This document shows, one piece after another, positions 52,293-63,877 of a DNA stretch of 64,000 bases. The notes beneath the pieces are model-generated. The model worked only from the letters and a program-made list of their open reading frames with translations. It did not search any database and had not been told where the DNA came from. Each line of letters begins with the position of its first letter. The stretch's first letter is position 1. A program made the translations under genes and the position numbers. Origin of the DNA: an uncultured Clostridia bacterium (GTDB taxonomy: Bacteria > Bacillota > Clostridia > Christensenellales > Christensenellaceae); the NCBI GenBank assembly GCA_944347775.1, contig CALVMT010000072.1, forward strand, positions 38,383 to 102,382, written 5' to 3'.

Positions 52293-55200
52293 ATGGTGCA
52301 TGAAGTAGAAGCAGGAAAAACAAAACGAATGAGTTTTTCCAAAATTCAGGAAACCATTGAAATTCCTGATCTCATTGAGATCCAGAAGGATTCCTATGAA
52401 CGTTTATTGAAATACGGTTTACGAGAAGTATTTGATGATATTTCGCCGATTACCGACTATTCAGAAACGTTGGTTCTGGAGTTTTTAAATTATCGGGTAC
52501 TGGATCAGGCAAAATACGACATCGAAGAGTGCAAAGAGCGCGATGTAAACTATGCTGCCCCTTTAAAAGTGGAGGTTCGCTTAATCAACAAAGAAACTGG
52601 CGAAGTGAACGTACAGGAAGTCTTTATGGGCGACTTCCCGTTGATGACTCCTAAGGGAACTTTTATTATAAACGGAGCCGAACGAGTGATTGTAAGCCAG
52701 TTGGTACGTTCTCCGGGCGCTTATTTTAGTTCGGTAAAAGATAAAACTGGAAAAGATTTGTTTTCATCACAGGTAATTCCGAATCGTGGAGCATGGCTTG
52801 AATTTGAAACGGATTCCAACGATGTTCTTTCTGTTCGCATTGACAGGACAAGGAAATTGCCTGCAACCGTATTGATTCGTGCGATGGGAATTGGTGAGAA
52901 CCATGAGATTCTTTCTTATTTTGGTGATGATGAGATTTTAGAGGCGACCATTGCTAAAGATACGGCAGAAAACCAACAGGAAGGATTGCTGGAAGTATAT
53001 AAGCGCTTACGGCCGGGAGAACCTCCTACGGTAGAAAGCGCTAGCATGCTGATAGAATCGTTATTTTTTGATCACAAACGCTACGACTTGGGCAGAGTAG
53101 GGCGATATAAATTTAATAAGAAGCTTTCTTTGGCGATACGGATCCAAGGGCATATAGCTGCAGAAAACATTATTCATCCTGAAACAGGCGAGTTGCTTGT
53201 TGCTGCAGGAGAAATCATTAGTGAAAAAGCAGCAACTGAAATTCAAAACGCCGGAATTAACTCTGCGAAACTGGCTTTTGGAGAAGAAGTTTTTAAAGTG
53301 ATTGGCAATCATTTTGTTGATGCGCATATATATTTGAATTTTGATCCAGAAGAAGTAGGAATTAATGAGCAAGTTTATTATCCGGCGTTTAAGCAAATTT
53401 TAGAAGAAGCGGAAAATGAAGAAGATTTACGTGATAAACTTGCAAAAAATATTGCTGTATTAATTCCCAAGCATATTATTGTTGAAGATATGTTTGCATC
53501 AATTAGCTATCAGCTTGGATTACGCTATGGTGTAGGTTCACTGGATGATATCGACCACCTTGGAAATAGAAGAATTCGTTCGGTAGGCGAATTGTTACAA
53601 AATCAACTTCGGGTCGGATTATCACGCTTAGAAAGGGTTGTGCGTGAACGTATGTCTATTCAGGATTTGGAACGTGCAACACCATCGGCTTTGATTAATA
53701 TTCGACCGGTAACGGCAGCGATTAAAGAATTTTTTGGTTCATCACAGCTTTCTCAATTTATGGATCAAACTAATCCTTTGGCAGAGTTGACTCATAAACG
53801 CAGACTTTCTGCATTGGGGCCAGGCGGCTTAAATAGAGATAGAGCAAGTTTTGAGGTTCGTGATGTTCACCATTCTCACTATGGCAGAATGTGCCCGATT
53901 GAAACGCCTGAAGGCCCCAATATCGGACTAATTGGTTCGCTTTCTACTTATGCTCGCGTAAACGAGTATGGTTTTGTAGAATCGCCTTATCGGGTAATTG
54001 ATAAAGAAAAGGGCGTAGTAACAAATGAAATCCGCTATATTACAGCAGATGAGGAAGATCACTATATTGTGGCTCAGGCTAATGAACCTTTGGATGAACA
54101 GGGAAGATTTATTAATGAGAGAATTACATGCCGTCAGCAGGATCAATTTGTTGAAGTGCCTGCTGATATGGTGGATTTGGTAGATGTCTCTCCGCGCCAA
54201 TTGGTTTCTGTCGCATCTGCAATGATACCTTTCCTTGAAAACGATGACGCAAACCGGGCTTTGATGGGTTGTAATATGCAACGACAAGCAGTACCATTGT
54301 TAATCCCGGAATCACCTATTGTAGGAACGGGTATGGAAGGTAAAGCTGCATATGACTCTGGCGTACTGGTTAAGGCTGAGCGTGCTGGTTATGTTAAAAG
54401 TGTACAGGCAAACCGTATTGTTGTGGTTGCGGATAACGGTGAAGAAGATGTATATAAACTCATTAAATATTCTCGTTCCAACCAGGGAACATGTATAAAC
54501 CAACTTCCGCTTGTATATAAAGGAGACCGGGTCGAAAAAGGAGAAGTCTTGGCGGACGGACCTTCTACCGACAAAGGAGAAATTGCTCTTGGTAAAAATA
54601 TTTTAATGGGCTTTATGACCTGGGAAGGTTATAACTATGAGGATGCTGTTTTGATTTCAGAGCGCCTGGTTAAGGATGACGTTTTTACGTCAATTCATAT
54701 TGAGGAATACGAATCCCAAGCCAGAGATACCAAGCTGGGTCCCGAAGAAATTACGCGAGATATTCCCAATGTTGGCCCGGAAGCTTTAAAAGATTTGGAT
54801 GCCATGGGAATTATTCGCATTGGTGCAGAGGTGACAAGTGGAGATATTTTGGTCGGTAAGGTTACACCAAAAGGTGAAACAGAACTGACAGCAGAGGAAC
54901 GCTTGTTGCGTGCTATTTTTGGAGAAAAAGCACGTGAGGTACGAGATACCTCTCTTCGTGTTCCGCATGGAGAAGGCGGTATTGTTGTTGATGTTAAGAT
55001 CTTTACAAGAGAAGATAAGGATGAACTTACTGCCGGAGTAAATAAGCTGGTCAGAGTGTATATTGCACAGAAGAGAAAAATTTCGGTAGGAGATAAAATT
55101 GCTGGACGTCATGGAAACAAGGGTGTTATTTCTCGTGTTTTACCGGTGGAAGATATGCCCTTTTTGCCGGATGGTACGCCATTAGATATTGTTTTAAATC

Positions 55201-56078
55201 CGCTTGGTGTTCCTTCACGTATGAATATTGGTCAGGTTTTGGAAGTTCATCTCGGCTTGGCTGCAAAAGCAAATAATTGGAAAATTGCAACACCGGTCTT
55301 TGATGGGGCAACGGAAGAAGATATTGAAGAATTGTTGGCAAATTCTGGATTATCTCCGGACGGGAAGACAGTATTATATGATGGGCGTTCAGGAGAACCT
55401 TTTGAAAATCGAGTAACAGTTGGGTATATGTATATTCTTAAATTGCATCATTTGGTGGATGATAAGATTCATGCGCGTTCTACTGGTCCTTACTCTTTGG
55501 TTACGCAACAGCCGCTCGGAGGTAAAGCGCAGTTCGGCGGACAGCGCTTTGGTGAAATGGAAGTATGGGCGTTGGAAGCCTATGGAGCAGCAAATACATT
55601 GCAGGAGATTTTGACAGTAAAATCCGATGATATCGTAGGGCGTGTCAAGACTTATGAAGCAATTGTTAAGGGGGAAAACATTCCCGAACCCGGTGTCCCC
55701 GAATCGTTTAAGGTTTTAATTAAGGAATTGCAGAGCTTATGCTTGGATGTTAAAGTCTTGGGCGAAGGAGCACAGGAGATTCAATTGTTGGAATCAGACG
55801 ATGATGATATTGATTTGGATATCAATATTGAAGGCGAAGAATTGCCAACTCAACAAAATACTGCTGAAAATCCTGATCAGGAAGAGCAAAATGAATTTGC
55901 GGAAGAAGATGAGGATGAAGATTTAGATATTGATGAAATTGATTTCAAGGGCTTGGGAGATATCTTGGATGAGGATGATGTACTTCCTGCAGAAGGGGAA
56001 GAGGACATGGACTTCCTGGATGATATTCTTTCTTCAGACTTGGATGATGTGTTTTCCGACGATGATCTGGATGACTAA
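52293..56078 (+). CDS. rpoB: RNA polymerase beta subunit with a long acidic C-terminal tail
   Basis: Beta subunit of RNA polymerase, 1261 aa. Conserved regions are intact: the rifampicin cluster with [33 protein letters not shown], the [18 protein letters not shown] segment, and the C-terminal [47 protein letters not shown] type block (here HLVDDK). Residues 1167-1261 form an unusually long tail, roughly half Asp/Glu with a single Lys. A GTG at 52278 overlaps the GGAG site; the ATG at 52293 gives the usual MVH start, though the spacing is long (14). The rifampicin-region sequence looks wild type. Confidence 0.97.
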   Translation: MVHEVEAGKTKRMSFSKIQETIEIPDLIEIQKDSYERLLKYGLREVFDDISPITDYSETLVLEFLNYRVLDQAKYDIEECKERDVNYAAPLKVEVRLINKETGEVNVQEVFMGDFPLMTPKGTFIINGAERVIVSQLVRSPGAYFSSVKDKTGKDLFSSQVIPNRGAWLEFETDSNDVLSVRIDRTRKLPATVLIRAMGIGENHEILSYFGDDEILEATIAKDTAENQQEGLLEVYKRLRPGEPPTVESASMLIESLFFDHKRYDLGRVGRYKFNKKLSLAIRIQGHIAAENIIHPETGELLVAAGEIISEKAATEIQNAGINSAKLAFGEEVFKVIGNHFVDAHIYLNFDPEEVGINEQVYYPAFKQILEEAENEEDLRDKLAKNIAVLIPKHIIVEDMFASISYQLGLRYGVGSLDDIDHLGNRRIRSVGELLQNQLRVGLSRLERVVRERMSIQDLERATPSALINIRPVTAAIKEFFGSSQLSQFMDQTNPLAELTHKRRLSALGPGGLNRDRASFEVRDVHHSHYGRMCPIETPEGPNIGLIGSLSTYARVNEYGFVESPYRVIDKEKGVVTNEIRYITADEEDHYIVAQANEPLDEQGRFINERITCRQQDQFVEVPADMVDLVDVSPRQLVSVASAMIPFLENDDANRALMGCNMQRQAVPLLIPESPIVGTGMEGKAAYDSGVLVKAERAGYVKSVQANRIVVVADNGEEDVYKLIKYSRSNQGTCINQLPLVYKGDRVEKGEVLADGPSTDKGEIALGKNILMGFMTWEGYNYEDAVLISERLVKDDVFTSIHIEEYESQARDTKLGPEEITRDIPNVGPEALKDLDAMGIIRIGAEVTSGDILVGKVTPKGETELTAEERLLRAIFGEKAREVRDTSLRVPHGEGGIVVDVKIFTREDKDELTAGVNKLVRVYIAQKRKISVGDKIAGRHGNKGVISRVLPVEDMPFLPDGTPLDIVLNPLGVPSRMNIGQVLEVHLGLAAKANNWKIATPVFDGATEEDIEELLANSGLSPDGKTVLYDGRSGEPFENRVTVGYMYILKLHHLVDDKIHARSTGPYSLVTQQPLGGKAQFGGQRFGEMEVWALEAYGAANTLQEILTVKSDDIVGRVKTYEAIVKGENIPEPGVPESFKVLIKELQSLCLDVKVLGEGAQEIQLLESDDDDIDLDINIEGEELPTQQNTAENPDQEEQNEFAEEDEDEDLDIDEIDFKGLGDILDEDDVLPAEGEEDMDFLDDILSSDLDDVFSDDDLDD

Positions 56079-56131
56079 TCAATAACAACTGCGACTATAA
56101 TTATAATTTTATGGAAGGGGAGGGTTTTACT

Positions 56132-59100
56132 TTGTTCGAACTCAATACTTTCGATTCGATGCAAATAGGTCTGGCATCGCCGGAAAAAATCAGAGAATGG
56201 TCCCATGGAGAGGTCAAGAAACCTGAAACAATTAACTATCGTACGCTGAAGCCTGAACGGGATGGATTGTTCTGTGAAAGGATTTTTGGGCCGACAAAAG
56301 ACTGGGAATGTCATTGCGGACGATATAAACGGATCAGACATAAAGGGATTGTCTGCGAAAAATGTGGTGTAGAAGTTACACGTGCCAAAGTTCGTCGCGA
56401 ACGAATGGGGCATATCGAGCTGGCGGCGCCGGTTTCTCATATTTGGTATTTTAAGGGAATTCCTTCAAGGATGAGCTTGCTTTTGGATATTTCTCCGCGA
56501 GCTTTGGAAAAAGTACTGTACTTTGCTTCTTTTATCGTTACTGATCCGGGAGAGACCTCTCTGGAATACAAACAATTGTTAAGTGATAAAGAATATCGTG
56601 AAGCAATCGAGACATTTGGCGAAGGCAGCTTTAAGGCGGGCATGGGAGCAGAGGCAATCAAGATTTTATTACAGGAATTAGACTTGGATGCCATAGCGGA
56701 GAGCTTAAAAGAAGATTTGCAAAGTTCTTCCGGGCAAAAACGTGCACGTGCTATTAAGCGAATGGAAGTAATTGAAGCCTTTCGCAAGTCGCATAATAAA
56801 CCTGAATGGATTATATTGGATGTTGTTCCGGTTATTCCGCCGGAGTTGCGCCCGATGGTGCCATTGGATGGCGGACGCTTTGCAACATCAGATCTAAATG
56901 ATTTGTATCGGCGTGTAATTAATAGAAATAACCGTTTAAAAAGGTTGTTGGAACTCAAAGCGCCAGATATTATTGTACGCAACGAAAAACGTATGTTGCA
57001 GGAAGCGGTTGATGCACTCATTGATAACGGCAGAAGAGGACGTCCCGTTACCGGTGTAGGAAACAGAGCATTAAAATCACTTTCAGATATGTTGCGGGGT
57101 AAACAAGGGCGTTTCCGCCAGAATTTGTTGGGAAAGCGCGTCGACTACTCCGGCCGTAGCGTTATTGTTGTTGGGCCTGAACTGAAAATGTATCAGTGCG
57201 GGTTGCCTAAAGAGATGGCATTGGAGCTCTTTAAACCTTTCGTCATGAAAAAATTAGCTGATGAAGGTTATGCGCATAACATTAAGAGTGCAAAACGCAT
57301 GGTGGAAAAAGTGCGCCCGGAGGTTTGGGATGTATTGGAGGAAGTCATTAAAGGGCATCCTGTCCTGCTTAACCGTGCCCCCACCTTACATCGCCTTGGA
57401 ATACAGGCTTTTGAACCCGTATTAGTAGAAGGTAGAGCAATTAAGTTGCATCCGTTAGCCTGTACAGCATTTAATGCAGACTTTGACGGTGATCAAATGG
57501 CTGTGCATGTTCCGCTCTCTGTAGAAGCGCAGGCTGAAGCACGTTATCTAATGCTTGCGGCCAATAACATATTAAAACCACAGGACGGTAAACCTGTTGT
57601 TATTCCGACTCAGGATATGGTATTGGGGTCATACTATCTTACTATCCTTAAGCCTGGAGCTAAAGGCGAAGGAAGCACATTTGCTTCTCCAGATGAGGCA
57701 TTGCTGGCATATCACACTCATAATATTGAGATGCAGGCAAAAATTAATGTTCGTGTTAGCCGTGAAATAGATGGCGTTAAAAAAATGGGGATTATATCCA
57801 CAAGTGCGGGAAGAATTATTTTCAATCAGGCTATTCCGCAAGATTTAGGATATTTAGATCGTACTAAGCCGGAAAATGAGCTGCAGTATGAAGTAAATGA
57901 GGTTGTTGGCAAATCCCAGCTCGGAAAAATTGTTGGGCGTTGCTTTGAAAAATTAGGAGCCAGTAAAACTAGCGAGGTGCTGGATCGCATTAAAGCACAA
58001 GGTTATCATTATTCTACTATTGGTGCGATTACGGTTAGCGTTTCGGATATTAAGGTTCCTGTAGAAAAGAAGCAATATATTGCGGAAGCAGAAGAGCGCA
58101 TCAGTCACATTGAACGGCAATATCGTCGAGGATTTTTGACTGATAAAGAACGTAAAGATAATGTTGTTGCTGTTTGGACGGAAACAACAAATAAAATTAC
58201 CGCGGCATTGGAAAACGGAATGGATGACTTTAATTCCATTAATATGATGGCAAAGTCGGGCGCGCGCGGCAGTATTAATCAGATTCGCCAATTGGCAGGT
58301 ATGCGCGGATTGATGGCAGATCCGTCTGGCGAAATTATTGAAATCCCGATCAGGGCAAACTTCCGGGAAGGATTAACAGTATTAGAGTTTTTCATTTCTT
58401 CACATGGTGCGCGTAAAGGCTTAGCAGACACGGCGCTTCGTACGGCAGACTCTGGTTATTTGACCAGACGCTTAGTCGATGTTTCGCATAATGTCATTGT
58501 AAGAGAAGTCGATTGTTTTGAACGGCTTGGCGAGCAAACGCAGGGAATAACGGTAAGCGATCTGTATAGTGGTAATAATAACGTTGTTGAACCGTTAGAA
58601 GATAGAATTCGCGGACGCGTAGCTGTTCATGATATATTACACCCTGAAACAGGAGAAGTACTGGCTTTGGCCAACGAGATGATCACTCCGGCTCAGGCGA
58701 AAGCGATTGTTGCTGCTGGAATTAAGGAGGTACAAATTCGCTCTGTACTTACATGTAAGAGTGAGAACGGTGTATGTGAAAAGTGCTATGGTGCGAATAT
58801 GGCAACAGGAAATCTTGTTGATATTGGTGAAGCAGTAGGCGTTATTGCTGCACAGTCTATTGGCGAGCCCGGTACACAGTTAACGATGAGAACTTTCCAC
58901 ACCGGCGGCGTTGCAGGAGGAGATATCACTCAGGGTTTGCCTCGTGTCGAAGAACTATTTGAAGCCAGAAAACCCAGAGGGCAGGCGGTAATTTCCGAAA
59001 TTGGCGGTACAGTCACTTTATCCGATAATAAGAAAAAACGCGAAGTCATTGTAACACCGGAGATTGGAGATTCTGTTGTATATCCAATTGCATATGGTGC

Positions 59101-59707
59101 ACGGATTAAAGTGCAAAACGGCCAGGTTATTGAAGCGGGTGATGAATTGACAGAGGGATCCATAAACCCGGCAGATATTTTAAAGATCAAGGGGATTAAA
59201 GGAGTCCAGTCTTATCTGTTAAAAGAAGTCCAGATGGTTTACCGCATGCAGGGCGTTGAAATTTCAGATAAACATTTGGAGGTCATTATTCGCCAGATGT
59301 TGCGTAAGTGCCGTATAGATGATGCGGGAGAAACAAATATGCTGACGGGTGAAATGGTTGATGTGTTCCGCTTTGAAACTGAAAATGAAAAAGCGGTAAA
59401 AGAAGGGAAGCGCCCTGCAATTGCATCGCGTGTGCTGTTGGGCATAACCAAGGCTGCGCTTTCTACAGAATCTTTCTTCTCGGCTGCTTCTTTCCAGGAA
59501 ACAACACGTGTCTTAACTGATGCAGCGATTAAAGGTAAAGTTGATCCGCTTGTAGGGCTGAAAGAAAATATTATTATTGGTAAGTTGATCCCTGCCGGGA
59601 CTGGAATGAAACGATATAAAAATATTGATGCTGCAAAAAATATTCCCGATCAAGGGGCTACAATGCAGCTGGAAAATCTTTCGGCAGAGGCGTCTGTGCA
59701 GGAGTAA
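56132..59707 (+). CDS. rpoC: RNA polymerase beta' subunit
   Basis: Beta' subunit, 1191 aa, carrying the catalytic Mg motif [12 protein letters not shown]. The N-terminal zinc site is [20 protein letters not shown], the bridge helix and trigger loop lie around [24 protein letters not shown]-type sequence ([14 protein letters not shown]), and the second zinc site is [13 protein letters not shown]. The start is TTG at 56132, 7 bases after GGGGAGGG; an in-frame ATG at 56111 lies before that site. A 9-bp hairpin covers the stop codon. Confidence 0.97.
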   Translation: MFELNTFDSMQIGLASPEKIREWSHGEVKKPETINYRTLKPERDGLFCERIFGPTKDWECHCGRYKRIRHKGIVCEKCGVEVTRAKVRRERMGHIELAAPVSHIWYFKGIPSRMSLLLDISPRALEKVLYFASFIVTDPGETSLEYKQLLSDKEYREAIETFGEGSFKAGMGAEAIKILLQELDLDAIAESLKEDLQSSSGQKRARAIKRMEVIEAFRKSHNKPEWIILDVVPVIPPELRPMVPLDGGRFATSDLNDLYRRVINRNNRLKRLLELKAPDIIVRNEKRMLQEAVDALIDNGRRGRPVTGVGNRALKSLSDMLRGKQGRFRQNLLGKRVDYSGRSVIVVGPELKMYQCGLPKEMALELFKPFVMKKLADEGYAHNIKSAKRMVEKVRPEVWDVLEEVIKGHPVLLNRAPTLHRLGIQAFEPVLVEGRAIKLHPLACTAFNADFDGDQMAVHVPLSVEAQAEARYLMLAANNILKPQDGKPVVIPTQDMVLGSYYLTILKPGAKGEGSTFASPDEALLAYHTHNIEMQAKINVRVSREIDGVKKMGIISTSAGRIIFNQAIPQDLGYLDRTKPENELQYEVNEVVGKSQLGKIVGRCFEKLGASKTSEVLDRIKAQGYHYSTIGAITVSVSDIKVPVEKKQYIAEAEERISHIERQYRRGFLTDKERKDNVVAVWTETTNKITAALENGMDDFNSINMMAKSGARGSINQIRQLAGMRGLMADPSGEIIEIPIRANFREGLTVLEFFISSHGARKGLADTALRTADSGYLTRRLVDVSHNVIVREVDCFERLGEQTQGITVSDLYSGNNNVVEPLEDRIRGRVAVHDILHPETGEVLALANEMITPAQAKAIVAAGIKEVQIRSVLTCKSENGVCEKCYGANMATGNLVDIGEAVGVIAAQSIGEPGTQLTMRTFHTGGVAGGDITQGLPRVEELFEARKPRGQAVISEIGGTVTLSDNKKKREVIVTPEIGDSVVYPIAYGARIKVQNGQVIEAGDELTEGSINPADILKIKGIKGVQSYLLKEVQMVYRMQGVEISDKHLEVIIRQMLRKCRIDDAGETNMLTGEMVDVFRFETENEKAVKEGKRPAIASRVLLGITKAALSTESFFSAASFQETTRVLTDAAIKGKVDPLVGLKENIIIGKLIPAGTGMKRYKNIDAAKNIPDQGATMQLENLSAEASVQE

Positions 59708-59720
59708 TCAATACTCCTGC
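59698..59720 (+). other. Hairpin spanning the rpoC stop codon
   Basis: GCAGGAGTA (59698-59706) pairs perfectly with TACTCCTGC (59712-59720) around ATCAA. The stop codon lies inside it. There is no U-run, so it is probably an mRNA processing or stability element rather than a terminator. Confidence 0.6.
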
Positions 59721-59740
59721 CTCTAAAAATGGGGAGGTAC

Positions 59741-60499
59741 ATGGTGGAAGTTCAGAAGATAAGTAGAAAGTGTACGGTTAAACATACACCCATTTGTAAA
59801 TTTCTCGGAAGCGATGGTTGTGAAAAATGTTCTTTGTACAATGCGAATGTTAAAGAATATGAAAAAGTAAAAACCAATGAAATATGGGAGGTAACACAAA
59901 CAAATCTTCCGCATAATGCGGACATGTTTCATGAATCAGAGACATGTTTGTTTTGCCGGAAAAGACCGGGGAATCCTAAAGTGGGATATGCTGTAATCGA
60001 TATGGCTCATCCAGATCCTCCTTACAAAAAAGGGATGATTTTTGGATTAGGGAGTTTGCAAAGAGCAGACGTTGGAAGTCTAATCCCTTTTCCGATTGCA
60101 ATTTGTAGGGAGTGCAGAAGGAAATATCGTTTGGCAGAAAATTTTAAATTTTATTCTGCTTTGCTCGGGTTTGTAATCGGACTCATCGTTGTATTGGCTA
60201 TATCGCAATGGGAAGTGATACAGTATTCACCTACATATATCCCGATGGTTCTTCTATTGTTTATTATGGCTCTTGTTTATGTAGCGGGAGGATGGTTGTC
60301 GAAAAAATTAATTAAGAAATACAGCGCAGAAATGTATTTTCGTGTGTTTGATATACCCGAAACAAGAGAAATGGATGAATTAGGATGGTTTGTCTATCGC
60401 GATGAACAAGAAAAGACGAGAATGTTGATCTCTTCAAAGAAACCAAGAAAGAATTTTAAATTTTTTAGCAATGATCCTCGTCAGCCCGGAGATCCATGA
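59741..60499 (+). CDS. Unknown Cys-rich membrane protein between rpoC and rpsL
   Basis: About 252 aa, not recognised as a named family. The N-terminal half has Cys pairs typical of zinc or Fe-S binding: CX8C then CX2C (residues about 11-34), CLFC near 86 and CREC near 135. Two hydrophobic segments follow (about 149-172 and 180-198), then a cytoplasmic basic C-terminus. In many Bacillota this slot holds an L7Ae-like ribosomal protein gene; here it is replaced. GGGGAGG is close to the ATG at 59741; the GTG at 59744 is an equally possible start. It ends with TGA. Confidence 0.65.
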   Translation: MVEVQKISRKCTVKHTPICKFLGSDGCEKCSLYNANVKEYEKVKTNEIWEVTQTNLPHNADMFHESETCLFCRKRPGNPKVGYAVIDMAHPDPPYKKGMIFGLGSLQRADVGSLIPFPIAICRECRRKYRLAENFKFYSALLGFVIGLIVVLAISQWEVIQYSPTYIPMVLLLFIMALVYVAGGWLSKKLIKKYSAEMYFRVFDIPETREMDELGWFVYRDEQEKTRMLISSKKPRKNFKFFSNDPRQPGDP

Positions 60500-60555
60500 A
60501 AGATTTTTAAAAATTCAGAATAGATAAGGAACTCTGGGTAATTATAAATTTTATG

Positions 60556-60585
60556 TTGACATGATGCCTTGGCAAATGATAAAAT
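60556..60585 (+). promoter_or_regulatory. Promoter of the rpsL-rpsG-fusA-tuf operon
   Basis: TTGACA (60556-60561) and TAAAAT (60580-60585) with an 18-bp spacer. A leader of about 125 nt follows, with a CCCCTAAGGG-containing stretch at about 60632-60641. AAGGAGG at 60692-60700 precedes rpsL. Confidence 0.7.
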
Positions 60586-60714
60586 ACATGTTACTGTATG
60601 TTATTTAATGCTGAAAATATGTATTCATTCCCCTAAGGGTTGCGTGGGAATCTTATATACATCTTTATAAAACTATATTTATATCAATCACGCAAGGAGG
60701 TAAAGAGTTAAGGT

Positions 60715-61095
60715 ATGCCTACCATTAACCAGCTTGTAAAAAAAGGAAGAAAAACCATTGAATATAAATCGAATTCCCCGATTCTTCAGCAATGCCCGCA
60801 GAAGAGAGGAGTATGCACTGCAGTACGTACGATGACGCCCAAAAAGCCGAACTCTGCACTGAGAAAAATTGCAAGAGTACGTCTGGTAAACGGCATGGAG
60901 GGTACTGTTTATATTCCGGGTATTGGTCATAATTTGCAGGAGCACTCTGTTGTATTGATCAGAGGCGGTAGAGTTAAAGATCTTCCTGGTGTCCGTTATC
61001 ATATTATCAGAGGCGCATTAGATGCTGCCGGTGTTAATGGAAGAATGCAAGGTAGATCGCGTTATGGCGCAAAGAAGAGTAAAAAGAGCAAATAA
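60715..61095 (+). CDS. rpsL: 30S ribosomal protein S12
   Basis: Decoding-centre protein S12, 126 aa. [30 protein letters not shown] and [17 protein letters not shown] are the family signatures. The lysines commonly altered in streptomycin resistance (TPKKP and GGRVKDLP regions) have the wild-type sequence. It begins the str operon order rpsL-rpsG-fusA-tuf. Confidence 0.98.
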   Translation: MPTINQLVKKGRKTIEYKSNSPILQQCPQKRGVCTAVRTMTPKKPNSALRKIARVRLVNGMEGTVYIPGIGHNLQEHSVVLIRGGRVKDLPGVRYHIIRGALDAAGVNGRMQGRSRYGAKKSKKSK

Positions 61096-61151
61096 GTGTT
61101 TGGCAAAACAGATAAGGCCAACTTTATGACCAAAAATGACGGAGGTATAAC

Positions 61152-61622
61152 ATGTCTAGACGTGGTGGAACACCGAAGCGTATTGTTACGCCGGATCCAA
61201 TCTATAAAAGTACAGTTGTAACAAAATTAATTAACCAGGTTATGCTGGATGGGAAACGTGGCACTGCACAACGCATTTGTTATGATGCATTGGAGCTTGT
61301 TGGCGAAAAAACGGGTAAAGATCCTATGGAAGTTTTTGAAGCAGCTATGGAAAATATTATGCCTGCACTGGAAGTTAAAGCAAGACGTGTCGGTGGCGCA
61401 ACATATCAGGTTCCTATGGAAGTGCGTCCCGAAAGGAGACAAACCCTTGCGATCCGTTGGATGACGAATTTTTCCAGAGCGCGCGGAGAAAGAACAATGT
61501 CTGAACGTGTTGCTGCAGAAATTATAGATGCGGCAAATAATGCGGGGGCAAGTGTACGCAGAAAAGAAGAAATGCATAGGGCTGCTGAAGCGAATAAAGC
61601 ATTTGCACATTTTCGCTTTTAA
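61152..61622 (+). CDS. rpsG: 30S ribosomal protein S7
   Basis: Primary 16S rRNA-binding protein S7, 156 aa, with [51 protein letters not shown] and the C-terminal [15 protein letters not shown]. The length is standard. It lies 56 bp after rpsL with GGAGG before the ATG. Confidence 0.98.
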   Translation: MSRRGGTPKRIVTPDPIYKSTVVTKLINQVMLDGKRGTAQRICYDALELVGEKTGKDPMEVFEAAMENIMPALEVKARRVGGATYQVPMEVRPERRQTLAIRWMTNFSRARGERTMSERVAAEIIDAANNAGASVRRKEEMHRAAEANKAFAHFRF

Positions 61623-61660
61623 GCATTAGCTAAAAATGATCTTAACATGGTTTATGAGAA

Positions 61661-61692
61661 TTTACGCGCGCGATATATTTTGCGCGCGTAAA
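61661..61692 (+). other. GC-rich hairpin between rpsG and fusA
   Basis: TTTACGCGCGC (61661-61671) pairs perfectly with GCGCGCGTAAA (61682-61692), and flanking bases extend it. No U-run follows. It is strikingly GC-rich for this genome and lies in the middle of the operon, so processing, attenuation or stability control is likely. Confidence 0.65.
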
Positions 61693-61753
61693 ATTCATAA
61701 AGCCAACGAAAAATAATTGCTTTTGGAAACTTGTTTTGAAAGGAGAGTTACAA

Positions 61754-63832
61754 GTGGCAGAGAGAGTTCCTTTAAATCTTGTCAGAAATATTGGTATTAT
61801 GGCACACATAGATGCCGGTAAGACGACAACGACGGAAAGAATCTTATATTATACAGGTGAAAACTATAAACTGGGTGAAGTGCACGATGGCGCAGCGACG
61901 ACAGACTTTATGGAACAAGAGCAGGAAAGAGGCATTACGATAATGTCTGCTGCAGTTACTGCACATTGGCGCGGTCACCAGTTAAATATTATTGATACGC
62001 CCGGACACGTTGACTTTACGGTAGAAGTTGAACGTTCTTTGCGTGTATTAGACGGTGCAGTTGCCGTATTTTGTGCAAAAGGTGGCGTTGAGCCTCAGTC
62101 GGAAACTGTATGGCGTCAGGCAGAAAAATTTGGTGTACCTCGTATTGCATATGTCAATAAAATGGATATTACGGGAGCGGATTTCTTTAATGTTGTTCAC
62201 ATGATTGAAGATCGTCTCAAAGCGAATCCGATCCCATTGCAATTGCCGATTGGTAAAGAAGCAGAATTTGTGGGTATGGTCGACCTGTTAAATATGAACG
62301 CAATTCTATACGATACGGGCGATACGACCGGCGCTAAATTTGAAGTTGTCGATATTCCTTCAGATATGGTAGAACAAGCAGAAGAATACCGAGCCAAACT
62401 TGTTGAAGCCGCTGCAGAAGCTGATGAAGCATTGATGGAAAAATATTTTGAGGGTGAAGAACTGACAAAAGAAGAAATTATTGCAGCGCTGAGAAAACGT
62501 ACTATCGCGGGGGAAATCGTTCCTGTATGCTGTGGCTCCTCTTATCGAAACAAGGGCGTACAGCCAATGTTGGATTATGTTGTGGATTTATTGCCGTCAC
62601 CGCTTGACATTAAACCGGTCGAGGGCGTAGAACCGGAAACGAAAGAACCTGAAATCCGCAAGGCAGATGATAGTGAACCACTTTCGGCATTAGCGTTTAA
62701 AATTATGACAGATCCATTTGTGGGAAAGCTTGCATTTATCAGAGTATACTCTGGTGAATTGAAAGCCGGATCATATGTCTATAATGCGTCTAAAGGGAAA
62801 AGAGATCGTGTAGGGCGTATTGTAAGAATGCAGGCAGATCGTCGTAATGAAATTGACAGTGTACACACAGGCGATATAGCAGCAATTGTTGGTATGAAAG
62901 ATGTTGGTACTGGCGATAGCTTGTGTGATGAAAAGCATCCAATTGAATTGGAAGATATGGAATTTCCAGAACCTGTTATCCGTGTTGCCATTGAGCCCAA
63001 AACAAAAGCTGGTAGAGATAAGATGAGTCTTGCATTGATCAAGTTGGCAGAAGAAGATCCTACCTTTAAGACATATACTGATGAAGAAACCGGCCAGACA
63101 ATTATTGCAGGTATGGGTGAATTGCATTTGGAAATCATGGTAGATCGTCTGCTTAGAGAATTTAAAGTTGAGGCAAACGTGGGCAAACCGCAGGTTGCTT
63201 ACAGAGAGGCATTGACTAAGGCGGTAGAAGCAGAAGGTAGATATGTGCGCCAGTCCGGTGGACGTGGTCAGTTTGGTCATTGTAAGATTCGTGTCCAGCC
63301 TCTTGAACCAGGTACAGGTTATCAATTTGAAAATGCAATTGTCGGTGGTGTGATTCCTAAAGAATACATTCCTGCGATTGATGCAGGTATTCAAGAAGCG
63401 GCAAAGAGCGGTATTATTGGAGGCTATGAAGTTGTGGACTTCAAAGTAACACTCTATGATGGTTCTTATCACGAAGTTGACTCTTCTGAAATGGCATTTA
63501 AGATTGCTGGGTCGATGGCGTTTAAAGACGCACTTTCTAAAGCAGCATGTGTATTGCTTGAGCCGATTATGAAGGTTGAAGTCAATGTACCGGAAGAATA
63601 TTTTGGTGATGTACTGGGTAATATTAATGCACGGAGAGGTAGAATTGAAGGCTCAGAGATGAGAGCCGGTGCACAAGTAATTCATGCGATGGTTCCGCTT
63701 TCTGAAATGTTTGGTTATGCAACAGATTTGCGTTCCAAAACACAGGGAAGAGGGACGTATACAATGCAATTTGCACAGTATGAAAGAGTACCGAACAATA
63801 TTGCTGAAAAAGTTGTAGGAAAAAAAGTGTAA
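61754..63832 (+). CDS. fusA: Translation elongation factor G
   Basis: GTPase driving translocation on the ribosome, 692 aa. G1 [14 protein letters not shown]3 DTPGHVDF and G4 NKMDI are present. The later domains include [13 protein letters not shown]-type sequence ([13 protein letters not shown]), [14 protein letters not shown] and the domain V QYERVP. The frame opens at 61736, but AAAGGAGAG precedes the GTG at 61754, giving the usual start with [11 protein letters not shown]. It is followed by tuf. Confidence 0.97.
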   Translation: MAERVPLNLVRNIGIMAHIDAGKTTTTERILYYTGENYKLGEVHDGAATTDFMEQEQERGITIMSAAVTAHWRGHQLNIIDTPGHVDFTVEVERSLRVLDGAVAVFCAKGGVEPQSETVWRQAEKFGVPRIAYVNKMDITGADFFNVVHMIEDRLKANPIPLQLPIGKEAEFVGMVDLLNMNAILYDTGDTTGAKFEVVDIPSDMVEQAEEYRAKLVEAAAEADEALMEKYFEGEELTKEEIIAALRKRTIAGEIVPVCCGSSYRNKGVQPMLDYVVDLLPSPLDIKPVEGVEPETKEPEIRKADDSEPLSALAFKIMTDPFVGKLAFIRVYSGELKAGSYVYNASKGKRDRVGRIVRMQADRRNEIDSVHTGDIAAIVGMKDVGTGDSLCDEKHPIELEDMEFPEPVIRVAIEPKTKAGRDKMSLALIKLAEEDPTFKTYTDEETGQTIIAGMGELHLEIMVDRLLREFKVEANVGKPQVAYREALTKAVEAEGRYVRQSGGRGQFGHCKIRVQPLEPGTGYQFENAIVGGVIPKEYIPAIDAGIQEAAKSGIIGGYEVVDFKVTLYDGSYHEVDSSEMAFKIAGSMAFKDALSKAACVLLEPIMKVEVNVPEEYFGDVLGNINARRGRIEGSEMRAGAQVIHAMVPLSEMFGYATDLRSKTQGRGTYTMQFAQYERVPNNIAEKVVGKKV

Positions 63833-63877
63833 AATAATTATATAGAAAGTTTCGAATAAAGGAGTATAAGAAGAAAC

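Noticed and set aside
56437-57021. Long minus-strand open frames opposite rpoC and other core genes
   Set aside because: They mirror strongly conserved plus-strand genes, lack ribosome-binding sites and show no protein family pattern.
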